Assembly: GCA_023435265.1 (NCBI GenBank)
Contig: JAEYRZ010000063.1
Coordinates: 1 to 7,057 of the forward strand
Direction of reading: 5' to 3'
From: Pseudomonadota bacterium
Lineage (GTDB): Bacteria > Desulfobacterota > Desulfobacteria > Desulfobacterales > Desulfosarcinaceae
DNA length: 7,057 nucleotides
The position numbers were made by a program, and so were the translations under genes. The notes beneath the pieces were generated by a model. The model had not been told where the DNA came from and searched no databases. It was given only the letters and a program-made list of their open reading frames with translations. Every line of letters starts with the position of its first letter. Positions within the stretch are counted from its first letter, which is position 1. Below, piece after piece: positions 1-5,779 of the stretch.

Positions 1-203
1 AGTTCGCACTGGTCTATGATCGCCTGGAAGTATCCGACGAAATTCTGAAGAACATGCAGAACGAAATCGTAACGGTCATTTCACGTTATTTCGTGATCGA
101 TCAGAAGCAGCTCAAGCTCGATATCACCCGCCACGACGATTTATCGGCGCTGGTGCTGAATACGCCGATCATTTCGGCCAAAGCCAGGCGGCGGCGGGCT
201 TGA
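1..203 (+). CDS. minE: MinE, cell division topological specificity factor (5'-truncated by window edge)
   Basis: The open frame is read from base 3 to the TGA at 201-203 and gives 66 visible residues, starting FALVYDRLEVSDEILKNMQN. The pattern is that of MinE: a first beta strand ending in YDR, a helix with EILKNMQNEIVTVISRYFVID, then a second strand KLDITRHDDLSALVLNTPI. In the family, MinE binds MinD at the membrane, stimulates its ATPase and drives MinCD away from midcell so that FtsZ assembles there. MinE is usually about 85-90 residues, so roughly 20 N-terminal residues, including much of the anti-MinCD and membrane-targeting part, lie outside the window. The tail ends in a basic AKARRRRA stretch. 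minC and minD would be expected just upstream, off the window. The gene converges on the tRNA-Pro unit. Family assignment is by recognition of the pattern, not a search. Confidence 0.9.
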   Translation, partial: FALVYDRLEVSDEILKNMQNEIVTVISRYFVIDQKQLKLDITRHDDLSALVLNTPIISAKARRRRA

Positions 204-295
204 TGCCCTTGACCGGTTGCGCCGCAGATCAAGGACCGGCTGCTCCGCAACAGAACACGCCAATGATTTCGTTTCCGTCGGATAGACCGCTTCAT

Positions 296-328
296 AAAAA
301 AAAGCGGGCTGACCGAGTCAACCCGCTT
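296..328 (-). terminator. Intrinsic terminator of the tRNA-Pro unit
   Basis: On the minus strand AAGCGGG (322-328) pairs with CCCGCTT (302-308). The stem continues inward past one mismatch with four more pairs around a three-base loop. It is followed by an uninterrupted run of eight T (plus-strand A at 296-303, the last two shared with the stem). It starts 13 bases after the encoded CCA end of the tRNA. On the plus strand the stem is followed only by CTGTTCT, so it would be a weaker terminator for minE transcripts coming from the left, though it could serve both directions. Confidence 0.88.
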
Positions 329-341
329 CTGTTCTCAAGTT

Positions 342-418
342 TGGTCGGGGCGATTGGATTTGAACCAACGACCCCTTGAACCCCATTCAAGTGCGCTACC
401 AGACTGCGCTACGCCCCG
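342..418 (-). tRNA. tRNA-Pro, anticodon GGG
   Basis: The minus strand folds into a complete 77-base cloverleaf. The acceptor stem is CGGGGCG/CGCCCCG. The D arm has GCGC on both sides of AGTCTGGTA, the anticodon stem is CTTGA/TCAAG with the loop ATGGGGT, and the T arm is GTTGG/CCAAT around TTCAAAT. The discriminator is A and the CCA end is encoded (342-344). The anticodon is GGG at 382-384, which reads CCC proline codons; the loop AUGGGGU with G37 is the usual one for this tRNA. The T stem has one G-U pair at its base. It has its own promoter and terminator and is transcribed toward minE. Confidence 0.97.
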
Positions 419-431
419 ACACAAAGAACGC

Positions 432-460
432 CTGATATCACCCTGGTGGGTACATGTCAA
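432..460 (-). promoter_or_regulatory. Sigma-70 type promoter of tRNA-Pro
   Basis: Reading the minus strand, a perfect TTGACA -35 box (455-460) is followed by a 17-base spacer and TATCAG (432-437), which matches four of six -10 positions. A TG one base before it gives an extended -10 form. The tRNA 5' end lies 13 bases after the -10 box, so a transcript starting about seven bases downstream would carry a short leader for RNase P to remove. The fit of box, spacing and gene is strong, but activity is inferred. Confidence 0.8.
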
Positions 461-465
461 GTTTG

Positions 466-503
466 GAAAAGCCGAAAGCCGGGGCAATCGAATATGGCTT
501 TTC
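466..503. repeat. 8-bp inverted repeat (stem-loop) upstream of tRNA-Pro promoter
   Basis: GAAAAGCC at 466-473 is the exact reverse complement of GGCTTTTC at 496-503, with 22 bases between them. It lies just upstream of the -35 box of the tRNA promoter. There is no T run next to it on either strand, so it does not look like a standard terminator. Its role is unknown. Confidence 0.45.
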
Positions 504-506
504 GAA

Positions 507-623
507 TCGAGCTCGGTATCGGGGTCGGAATCGGTGTCGAACAAGGCTGCCGGTATGGTCCGGTTCCGAGCGCGGTTTTTTGGCGATGTTGCGATGGCGA
601 TTGCGCCCCGATACCGATCCCGA
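507..623. repeat. Degenerate TCGGNN hexamer run with distant complementary arm
   Basis: Positions 507-542 hold six in-register hexamers of the form TCG(A/G)NN: TCGAGC, TCGGTA, TCGGGG, TCGGAA, TCGGTG, TCGAAC. At 606-623 three hexamers of the opposite sense follow: CCCCGA, TACCGA, TCCCGA. The central TCGGTATCGGGG (513-524) pairs perfectly with 606-617. The pairing extends to 18 bases (507-524 with 606-623) with two mismatches, leaving about 81 bases between the arms. The element sits in a gene-free stretch between the GT2 operon end and the tRNA. The open frames crossing it overlap the tRNA and have repeat-driven composition, so I do not treat it as coding. The function is unknown. Confidence 0.6.
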
Positions 624-678
624 CCACTGTTTAACATGTCACATCTTCTTGCGACGCCCTGACCCGCAAGCCTTTCGA

Positions 679-694
679 TAACCGGTTCCGGTTA
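679..694 (-). other. Short hairpin after the GT2 gene, possible transcript end structure
   Basis: On the minus strand TAACCGG and CCGGTTA form a 7-bp stem with two A between them. It begins 11 bases after the stop codon of the glycosyltransferase gene. No T run follows, so it is not a canonical intrinsic terminator. It abuts the larger stem at 695-737. Confidence 0.4.
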
Positions 695-737
695 CCGCAG
701 CCGACTCAATTGCCTTTCGCGCCCGAATCGGCTGCGG
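695..737 (-). other. 10-bp stem-loop spanning the GT2 stop codon
   Basis: CCGCAGCCGA at 695-704 is the exact reverse complement of TCGGCTGCGG at 728-737. In the minus-strand transcript the stem would close a 23-base loop that contains the last codons and the TGA of the GT2 gene. It joins directly to the hairpin at 679-694, so the two helices could stack. The likely role is 3'-end protection or termination without a T tract; this is inferred from position only. Confidence 0.5.
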
Positions 738-1716
738 CTTGAGGAGGGTCGGACAGGACCTGACTTTCGCGTGTCCCGGCGCAATGAACCGGCAATGAAA
801 GATAGAATAAACGTTTCATCTCGCGTCGGCCGCGGGTCACCGTGTCCAGTATGAATCCGCTGGTCAGGCTCAGGCAGGCCAGGATCATCAAGCCGGTCGA
901 GAGAATCGCCGTCGGGAAGCGCGGTACCAGGCCGGTTTCGAAATAGGTCATGAAGACCGGGTAGGCCAGGAGCATCGCCGCTAGGGCCAACACGCCGGCA
1001 ATGATCGAAAAGAACGCCAATGGGCGTTCTTCCTTGAAGAGCATCATGATGGTCATCAGGATGCGCCATCCATCCCGATATGTGCGCAATTTGCTGGCCG
1101 AGCCGGGGGGCCTTTCCTTGTAGGGGGTGGCCACCTCGGTCGTGGGCATGCGCAGCTCCAGGGCGTGCACAGAGAGCTCGGTTTCGGTTTCGAACCCGGT
1201 CGACAAGGCCGGGAACGACTTGACGTAACGCCGCGAGAAGACCCGGTAGCCCGAAAGTATATCGGTAAATGTGCGGCCGAAAAAAAGGCCCAGACAGCGG
1301 GTCAAGATATCGTTTCCTAAGCGGTGGCCGCGGCGGAAGGCGTCGCCGGCGAAGGTTGTCAGGCGCGAACCGACCACCATGTCCAGCTGCTCGCCGATGA
1401 GCCGCGCAATCATTTCGGGGGCGCTGGCGGCCGTGTAGGTGCCGTCGCCATCGGCCAGGATGTAGATGTCGGCTTCGACATCGGCGAACATGCGCCGGAC
1501 GACGTGCCCCTTGCCCTGACGAGGTTCCCGGCGCACCAGCGCACCGGCTGCGCGGGCGATCTCGACCGTCCGGTCCGTGGAATTATTGTCGTAAACAAAA
1601 ACCGTCGCTTCGGGCAGTGCCGCCTTGAAATCGCGCACCACCTGGCCGATTGCGGCTTCTTCGTTGTAGCAGGGAAGCAATACTGCGATCCGGTATCCGG
1701 AAGAACTGCATTCCAT
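706..1716 (-). CDS. Membrane-anchored family 2 glycosyltransferase (polyprenyl-phosphate sugar transferase type)
   Basis: The 336-residue product has a GT2 catalytic domain with IAVLLPCYNEE at residues 10-20, VYDNNSTDRT at 41-50 and RQGKGHVVRRMF at 66-77. The nucleotide-sugar and metal-binding DGD is at 89-91 (ADGDGTY), followed by VVGSRL at 114-119, LSGYRVFSRR at 154-163 and RPPGSASKLRTYRDG at 202-216. Two hydrophobic segments follow (about 233-258 and 268-290) and then a basic cytoplasmic tail. This layout is that of dolichol/undecaprenyl-phosphate sugar transferases, which move a sugar from a nucleotide donor to a lipid phosphate on the cytoplasmic side. The sugar cannot be told. The frame is open upstream to an ATG at 1786-1788. 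I prefer the ATG at 1714-1716 because GAGGAG lies six bases before it and the longer form would overlap the upstream gene by about 60 bases. It is the second gene of a pair with the GT-C protein. Confidence 0.88.
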   Translation of the reverse strand: MECSSSGYRIAVLLPCYNEEAAIGQVVRDFKAALPEATVFVYDNNSTDRTVEIARAAGALVRREPRQGKGHVVRRMFADVEADIYILADGDGTYTAASAPEMIARLIGEQLDMVVGSRLTTFAGDAFRRGHRLGNDILTRCLGLFFGRTFTDILSGYRVFSRRYVKSFPALSTGFETETELSVHALELRMPTTEVATPYKERPPGSASKLRTYRDGWRILMTIMMLFKEERPLAFFSIIAGVLALAAMLLAYPVFMTYFETGLVPRFPTAILSTGLMILACLSLTSGFILDTVTRGRREMKRLFYLSLPVHCAGTRESQVLSDPPQAAADSGAKGN

Positions 1717-1722
1717 CGCATT

Positions 1723-1728
1723 CTCCTC
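1723..1728 (-). promoter_or_regulatory. Ribosome binding site fixing the GT2 start, overlapping the upstream stop
   Basis: The minus strand reads TGAGGAGAATGCGATG. The GAGGAG Shine-Dalgarno overlaps the TGA stop (1727-1729) of the preceding membrane protein gene and is followed by six bases and the ATG at 1714-1716. Ribosomes ending the first gene are therefore placed on the start of the second, which suggests translational coupling and matched expression of the two proteins. Confidence 0.8.
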
Positions 1729-3415
1729 AGGAACTCCGTTTTCGAACGGTGCACAAGTAAAACGGATGCTCCTGTTGGGGTTCCACATGAGGGGTCAGCT
1801 CCCGGCAGTTGCCGGATATCTCCAGCCCATAGGCCGAGAGCGCGCCCAGCACGTTTTCCACGTCGAACGAGCGGAATAGTATGTAGAGGGGGCCGCGATG
1901 CGCGTCGATCGTCCCGCGCATCAGCCGGTCCGTTTCATTGGGCGTACTTGAAGGGCCGGTCATGTAGCCCTGGATGCGCAAAAAACGTACCTGGGGTGGA
2001 AAAAACGGGATCATGTAGGCCATCGGTTCGAAGCCGGCGCCGAGCACGAGGCTGTCGCCCGGGACGGGCGGCACCTCCGACGCGACGCCGAAGTAATCGG
2101 GACCCCACGGGCGGCGGTCCCAATCGCCCGGCACAAGGGTGGCCAGGATCAGGACGAAGCAAGCTGCCGCCAATATCGTCCGAAACCCCGTGCGGCGTAC
2201 GAGCGCTCCCCAGACCAGCAGAATGGCCAACGGCGCCAGCAGTTCGAGCACGATCACGTATCGGTACACCCCGAACAGCTTCATCCACAGGATGAACGAT
2301 ACGGCCATGAAGATCAGGATGAAGGGGCGGACCGCGCCCGGGTCATCGGGGGTGGCCTGTGGTCCCGGAGCTCCGGTTCCGCGTATGCGGCTCAGCGCAC
2401 GTTTTATCAGCAGACCGGCGGCCAGCAGATACAGGAGCGGAAACCGGAGATCGCGGAAGAACACCTCGCCGAGTCCCGTCGGGTAGCGTACCGGGCGGAA
2501 GGGAAACATCAGCCAATCCGTTGCATCCTGAGGCAGAAAGCGTTCATCACGATAGGGCGCCGGCGCGCCCCAGGGAGACTGAAAGAGTTGATTGAAGTAC
2601 GGAAAGAGCGGGTTCTGATAGCGGTCCCACATCTCGATCATCCAGAACCCGCCGGTTGCCGCGGCACCCGCCAGGACCCCCAGACCGAAAACGAAGGCCA
2701 GCAGAAAGCGCCTTCTGAACGATATGCCGAGCCCGAAAAAGGCTGCGCACAATCCTACGGCATAGACGGCGAAAGGCTGCTTGAGACCGAAGGCGGCCCC
2801 GGCCAAAGCCCCGGCGGCAACCGCGACGAGTGCGCCCGGCCGGATGTCCTCCTCGAATCGGCGGCGTTGGCTGATGATCAGCCAAACGGCGGCAAGCACA
2901 AGCAGGCTCAGGATATTGTCACCGAAGCTCGTCCCGATCTCGGATAAATTGACCGCCCCGAAAAACCCGGTGAGCGCCACGGCCAGGCAGAGCCAGCAGC
3001 CTCCCCGGGTCTGCCGGGCCTGGGTCGCGCGGCGCGCGATCGCGTACAACAGGAAGATATTGCAGCCGGGAATCAGCCCCAGCACGAACCCGATCACCTT
3101 GGGTGGGAATGCGCAGACGGCATAATAAAAGGGGATGTACATCAATGGATTGTAATAGGTGGCCACATGCGCCACGGCGATGTCATACCCCATACGGCCG
3201 GTGAGATAGGCGAATGGGTTGTAAAAATGATAATTGCGCAAGTCCCACGAGGCGTCCTGCCCAAGCCAGAGTGCATACAGGCCCATGATCGGCGGAATGG
3301 CGATCAGCGCCCCTGTGATGGTCCAGGCCAGGCGCGGGTAGCGTTTCAGTTTGGCGGTCAATCGATCGTTCCTCGTTTGCGGCGGTTCGGAAGATGCCGC
3401 GGAGCCGCTGTTCAT
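1727..3415 (-). CDS. Polytopic membrane protein, probable GT-C fold glycosyltransferase
   Basis: This is a 562-residue protein with about ten hydrophobic segments, the first at about residues 30-51, and a soluble C-terminal part from about 430 to the end. The first outside loop after segment 1 reads GQDASWDLRNYHFYNPFAYLTGR (residues 52 to about 74). The acidic residues D54 and D58 and the aromatic stretch recall the acidic motif in the first periplasmic loop of GT-C enzymes, which transfer sugars from polyprenyl carriers. I recognise the SWDLRNYH..NP type from poorly described bacterial membrane proteins but cannot name the subfamily. The downstream GT2 gene, likely coupled in translation, supports a role as the transferase that uses the lipid-linked sugar. 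The frame is open to 3571, but the upstream 52 residues are hydrophilic and cross the divergent promoter region. I chose the ATG at 3413-3415; no good Shine-Dalgarno precedes it, so the start is less certain. A polymerase or a structural membrane protein cannot be excluded. Confidence 0.72.
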   Translation of the reverse strand: MNSGSAASSEPPQTRNDRLTAKLKRYPRLAWTITGALIAIPPIMGLYALWLGQDASWDLRNYHFYNPFAYLTGRMGYDIAVAHVATYYNPLMYIPFYYAVCAFPPKVIGFVLGLIPGCNIFLLYAIARRATQARQTRGGCWLCLAVALTGFFGAVNLSEIGTSFGDNILSLLVLAAVWLIISQRRRFEEDIRPGALVAVAAGALAGAAFGLKQPFAVYAVGLCAAFFGLGISFRRRFLLAFVFGLGVLAGAAATGGFWMIEMWDRYQNPLFPYFNQLFQSPWGAPAPYRDERFLPQDATDWLMFPFRPVRYPTGLGEVFFRDLRFPLLYLLAAGLLIKRALSRIRGTGAPGPQATPDDPGAVRPFILIFMAVSFILWMKLFGVYRYVIVLELLAPLAILLVWGALVRRTGFRTILAAACFVLILATLVPGDWDRRPWGPDYFGVASEVPPVPGDSLVLGAGFEPMAYMIPFFPPQVRFLRIQGYMTGPSSTPNETDRLMRGTIDAHRGPLYILFRSFDVENVLGALSAYGLEISGNCRELTPHVEPQQEHPFYLCTVRKRSS

Positions 3416-3425
3416 CGGGAGCGGC

Positions 3426-3454
3426 AGTTTAATGGTTTGTTCGATCGGGATCAA
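3426..3454 (-). promoter_or_regulatory. Candidate promoter of the glycosyltransferase pair
   Basis: On the minus strand TTGATC (3449-3454) lies 17 bases before TAAACT (3426-3431). Each matches four of six consensus bases. A start about seven bases downstream would fall near 3419, only a few bases before the ATG at 3415. That would agree with the absence of a Shine-Dalgarno there and give a nearly leaderless message. The match is moderate and this remains inference. Confidence 0.4.
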
Positions 3455-3472
3455 TATTGAAATCGATTGATC
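3449..3472. promoter_or_regulatory. Inverted repeat in the divergent intergenic region, possible operator
   Basis: GATCAAT (3449-3455) and ATTGATC (3466-3472) are exact reverse complements with ten bases between them. Inside lies a perfect 10-base palindrome TCAATATTGA (3451-3460). The left arm overlaps the candidate -35 box of the glycosyltransferase pair, and the right arm is 12 bases from the -35 box of the ldcA promoter. A dimeric regulator could touch both units from here. No regulator gene is in the window. Confidence 0.4.
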
Positions 3473-3483
3473 GAAGGGACTCC

Positions 3484-3512
3484 TTGACCATGGGAACCCT
3501 TTTTCATAAAGT
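3484..3512 (+). promoter_or_regulatory. Candidate sigma-70 promoter of ldcA
   Basis: TTGACC (3484-3489), a 17-base spacer and TAAAGT (3507-3512) match five and four of six consensus positions. Transcription would start near 3519. That is downstream of the first ATG codons in the ldcA frame (3457 and 3490) and so favours a later start for the protein. Confidence 0.6.
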
Positions 3513-3579
3513 GCACGCAGCCCCGGCGCAGCGTCGGAAAAAAATGGAACCATCGGACCAGCAGTCCGCAAAGGAAATC

Positions 3580-4494
3580 ATGAGTAACCTCCGTCTGCAA
3601 AAACCGCGTGTCCTGAAACCCGGTGCTGTGATCGGGATCGTGGCTCCCGCCAGCCCGTTCGATCCGGCCGAGCTTACCCGCGGCATGGGCGCATTGAACC
3701 TTCTGGGCTTTCGGCTGCGCACTGCGGACGGCCTCTTTGAACGCGACGGCTATCTGGCCGGCAGCGATGCGCAACGGGTGGCACAGCTCCATCAGATGTT
3801 CATGGATGAGGCCGTCGATGCCGTGATGTGTGCGCGCGGTGGGTACGGAACGCTCCGGCTGCTGTCACGACTCGATTACGATCTGATCCGTGCGCAGCCC
3901 AAGGCGTTCATCGGTTTCAGCGACATTACGGCGCTGCACATGGCATTCCAGCTCAGGTCCGGTTTGGTGACCTTTCACGGCCCGACGGTGACCACCCTGG
4001 GCAAGGCCGATGCCGCCACCGTCGATTCGTTCTTCGAGGCCGTGACCCGTGCGGCTCCCTTGCGCACCGCCATCCCAAACGGACGCGTCATTCGTCCGGG
4101 CCGTGCGGAAGGTATTCTGACGGGCGGCAACCTGAACACCTTGAATCACCTGCTGGGGACTCCTTTTGCCCGGTCATACCGGGGCGCGATCCTGTTGCTC
4201 GAAGACACGCATGAAGCCCCTTACCGCATCGACCGCATGCTGACCCAAATGCGAATGGCCGGCGCCTTCGAGGGTGTGGCCGGGGTGCTGGCGGGGTCGT
4301 TTACGGAGTGTGGAAACCCGGACGACATCGATCGCGTCATCGAGGGTTGCTTCGGGGATCTGGGCATCCCCGTGCTGGCCGGCTGCGCGATTGGACACGA
4401 TGGCCCGAATATGACCGTCCCGCTTGGCGTGACCGTGCGGCTGGATACGGCCCAAGTCGAGCTGACCGGCCTTGAAAGTGCGCTGGTGGCGTAG
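3580..4494 (+). CDS. ldcA: Muramoyltetrapeptide LD-carboxypeptidase (peptidase family S66)
   Basis: The 304-residue enzyme equals the usual LdcA length. The N-terminal domain shows KPGAVIGIVAPASPF at 13-27, ARGGYGTLRLLSRLDYD at 85-101, and GFSDITALH at 112-120 with Ser114 as the expected nucleophile. FHGP follows at 132-135. The C-terminal domain shows TGGNLNTLNHLLGTP at 181-195, LLLEDTHEAPYRIDRML at 205-221 with Glu208, and IGHDGPNMTVPLG at 271-283 with His273. Together these give the Ser-Glu-His set of family S66. LdcA removes the terminal D-Ala from the L,D-linked tetrapeptide of recovered murein fragments in the cytoplasm, so the tripeptide can be reused. No signal peptide is seen. The frame opens at 3457, but I place the start at the ATG at 3580, preceded by AAGGA. 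It is downstream of the inferred transcription start, and KPG then falls where the family begins. The ATG at 3544 is the alternative. A serine hydrolase gene follows 20 bases after the stop. Confidence 0.93.
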   Translation: MSNLRLQKPRVLKPGAVIGIVAPASPFDPAELTRGMGALNLLGFRLRTADGLFERDGYLAGSDAQRVAQLHQMFMDEAVDAVMCARGGYGTLRLLSRLDYDLIRAQPKAFIGFSDITALHMAFQLRSGLVTFHGPTVTTLGKADAATVDSFFEAVTRAAPLRTAIPNGRVIRPGRAEGILTGGNLNTLNHLLGTPFARSYRGAILLLEDTHEAPYRIDRMLTQMRMAGAFEGVAGVLAGSFTECGNPDDIDRVIEGCFGDLGIPVLAGCAIGHDGPNMTVPLGVTVRLDTAQVELTGLESALVA

Positions 4495-4514
4495 ATGCGA
4501 AATGCGGGGAACGG

Positions 4515-5597
4515 GTGAATTTCTTTCAAGTCGATCGGATGATGCGCAGCGGCGTCGCCCAACGCGCCTTCCCCGGCGCGGTTCTGCTGGTGGCGCAGGA
4601 GGGGGCCGTCGTCTTTGAAAAGGCTTATGGAACGGCCGACCTCTTCCGGCAGGTGCCGGTATCCGAGGAAACCTGCTTCGACCTGGCCTCTCTTACCAAG
4701 CCCCTGGCGACGGCCCTCGCGGCGATGCTCCTGGTCCAGGACGCGCGTCTCGATCTCGACCGCCCCTGCGGCCTGTACGATCGGAGCCTGACCGCTTCGG
4801 ACAAGGCCGACCTGACGTGCCGGCAGCTGCTGCGCCATTGCGCGGGACTGCCGGCGTTCCGTCCCTATTTCATGCGGCTGCGTCAAATTCCCCGCACTGA
4901 ACGCCGCGCTCATTTCATGCGCTGGCTGATCCGGGAGCCGTTGCGCGCCGAACCGGGAGTGCGCACCGAATACAGTGATCTGGGCTTCCTTCTGCTTCAG
5001 CGGGTGATCGAATCGATCACGCATGAAAAATTGGACCGTTTTTTGCTTGAGTCCGCGTATCGGCCCTTGGGCATCGAGCGGCTCTTTTTTCCGGTCACCC
5101 CGAATCGACCGGCGGAAGTAGAGTTTGCCGCCACCGAATTATGCCCGCTGCGCGGCCGTTTGTTGAAAGGCGAGGTGCATGACGACAACGCCGATGCGAT
5201 CGGCGGCGTCGGCGGACACGCCGGACTCTTCGGAACTGCCCGCGGGGTGTATGCACTCTTGCAGGTTCTGCTGGATTGCGACAGGGGCGGTGGGACCGCA
5301 AAATTTATCGATCCCATCATCGTGCGTCACTTTTTTGAACACGGAAAGGATACCAATTGGACACTTGGATTCGATACTCCGGCGGCCGCAGGATCCAGTT
5401 CCGGTCGGTTTTTCGGCCCCCGGAGTGTCGGGCACCTTGGATTCACCGGCACCTCGTTTTGGATGGATCGCGACCGCGCACTGATTGTGATTCTGTTGAC
5501 CAATCGCGTGCACCCTTCACGGTACAACACCAAAATCCGTGCTTTTCGACCGCTCCTGCACGATGCCGTTTTTACGGCGCTCAGCGATCGGAACTGA
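4515..5597 (+). CDS. Beta-lactamase-fold serine hydrolase (NagZ-associated type)
   Basis: The 360-residue protein has the three active-site motifs of class C beta-lactamase/DD-peptidase-like hydrolases: SLTK at 59-62 (Ser59 nucleophile, Lys62), YSD at 153-155 in place of the usual YxN, and HLG at 307-309 in place of KTG. The stretch LKGEVHDDNADAIGGVGGHAGLFGTA and the end GHLGFTGTSFWMDRD...LLTNRVHPSRYNTKIRAFRPLLHDAV resemble the C-terminal domain fused to beta-N-acetylglucosaminidase NagZ in some bacteria, as I recall it. The substrate is not known. An amidase, esterase or carboxypeptidase acting on muropeptides fits the neighbouring ldcA. There is no signal peptide or membrane segment, so it is probably cytoplasmic. 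I use the GTG start at 4515 because GGGGA lies four bases before it; an ATG at 4539 is possible. It lies 20 bases after ldcA, with no promoter or terminator between, so the two are probably one operon. Confidence 0.87.
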   Translation: MNFFQVDRMMRSGVAQRAFPGAVLLVAQEGAVVFEKAYGTADLFRQVPVSEETCFDLASLTKPLATALAAMLLVQDARLDLDRPCGLYDRSLTASDKADLTCRQLLRHCAGLPAFRPYFMRLRQIPRTERRAHFMRWLIREPLRAEPGVRTEYSDLGFLLLQRVIESITHEKLDRFLLESAYRPLGIERLFFPVTPNRPAEVEFAATELCPLRGRLLKGEVHDDNADAIGGVGGHAGLFGTARGVYALLQVLLDCDRGGGTAKFIDPIIVRHFFEHGKDTNWTLGFDTPAAAGSSSGRFFGPRSVGHLGFTGTSFWMDRDRALIVILLTNRVHPSRYNTKIRAFRPLLHDAVFTALSDRN

Positions 5598-5779
5598 CGG
5601 CGTTCAGTACACGGCCGAATGGCGATATATCACGCAATTTCCAGACTTTATTCTTGAAATGCAACAGGGTCTCTGTTAACCATAGTCGATTCATGTCTCC
5701 GGCGAGCTTCGACGCAGACGGACGAGGCGCTCAGCGCATGGAAAAACAACCGGACCTCTAATCAACGGGGAAGTCTTTA

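Noticed and set aside
335..662. Open frames on both strands (335-637 minus, 354-662 plus and shorter ones inside)
   Set aside because: They run through the tRNA-Pro gene or the TCGGNN repeats, show composition set by those repeats, have no ribosome site and resemble no protein family.
692..1069. 125-residue minus-strand frame inside the GT2 gene
   Set aside because: It is an alternative frame of the same strand within the GT2 C-terminal membrane region and has no ribosome site.
1717..1788. N-terminal extension of the GT2 protein to the ATG at 1788
   Set aside because: It would overlap the upstream gene by about 60 bases and add residues before the catalytic domain. The strong GAGGAG site points to the ATG at 1716.
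1324..2295. 323-residue plus-strand frame opposite the glycosyltransferase pair
   Set aside because: Low-complexity Arg/Pro/Ala/Gly translation, no family pattern, and fully antisense to two supported genes.
3457..3579. N-terminal extension of LdcA to the ATG at 3457
   Set aside because: It lies upstream of the inferred transcription start near 3519, crosses the divergent control region, and adds a segment not seen in family members of 304 residues.
4221..5024. 267-residue minus-strand frame across the ldcA and hydrolase junction
   Set aside because: It lies opposite two genes with clear active-site motifs. It is long only because GC-rich codon bias keeps the opposite frame open.
5598..5779. 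Possible promoter or terminator between the hydrolase gene and mreB
   Set aside because: TTGAAA has only poor -10 partners at acceptable spacing, and no stem with a T run was found, so I did not call either.
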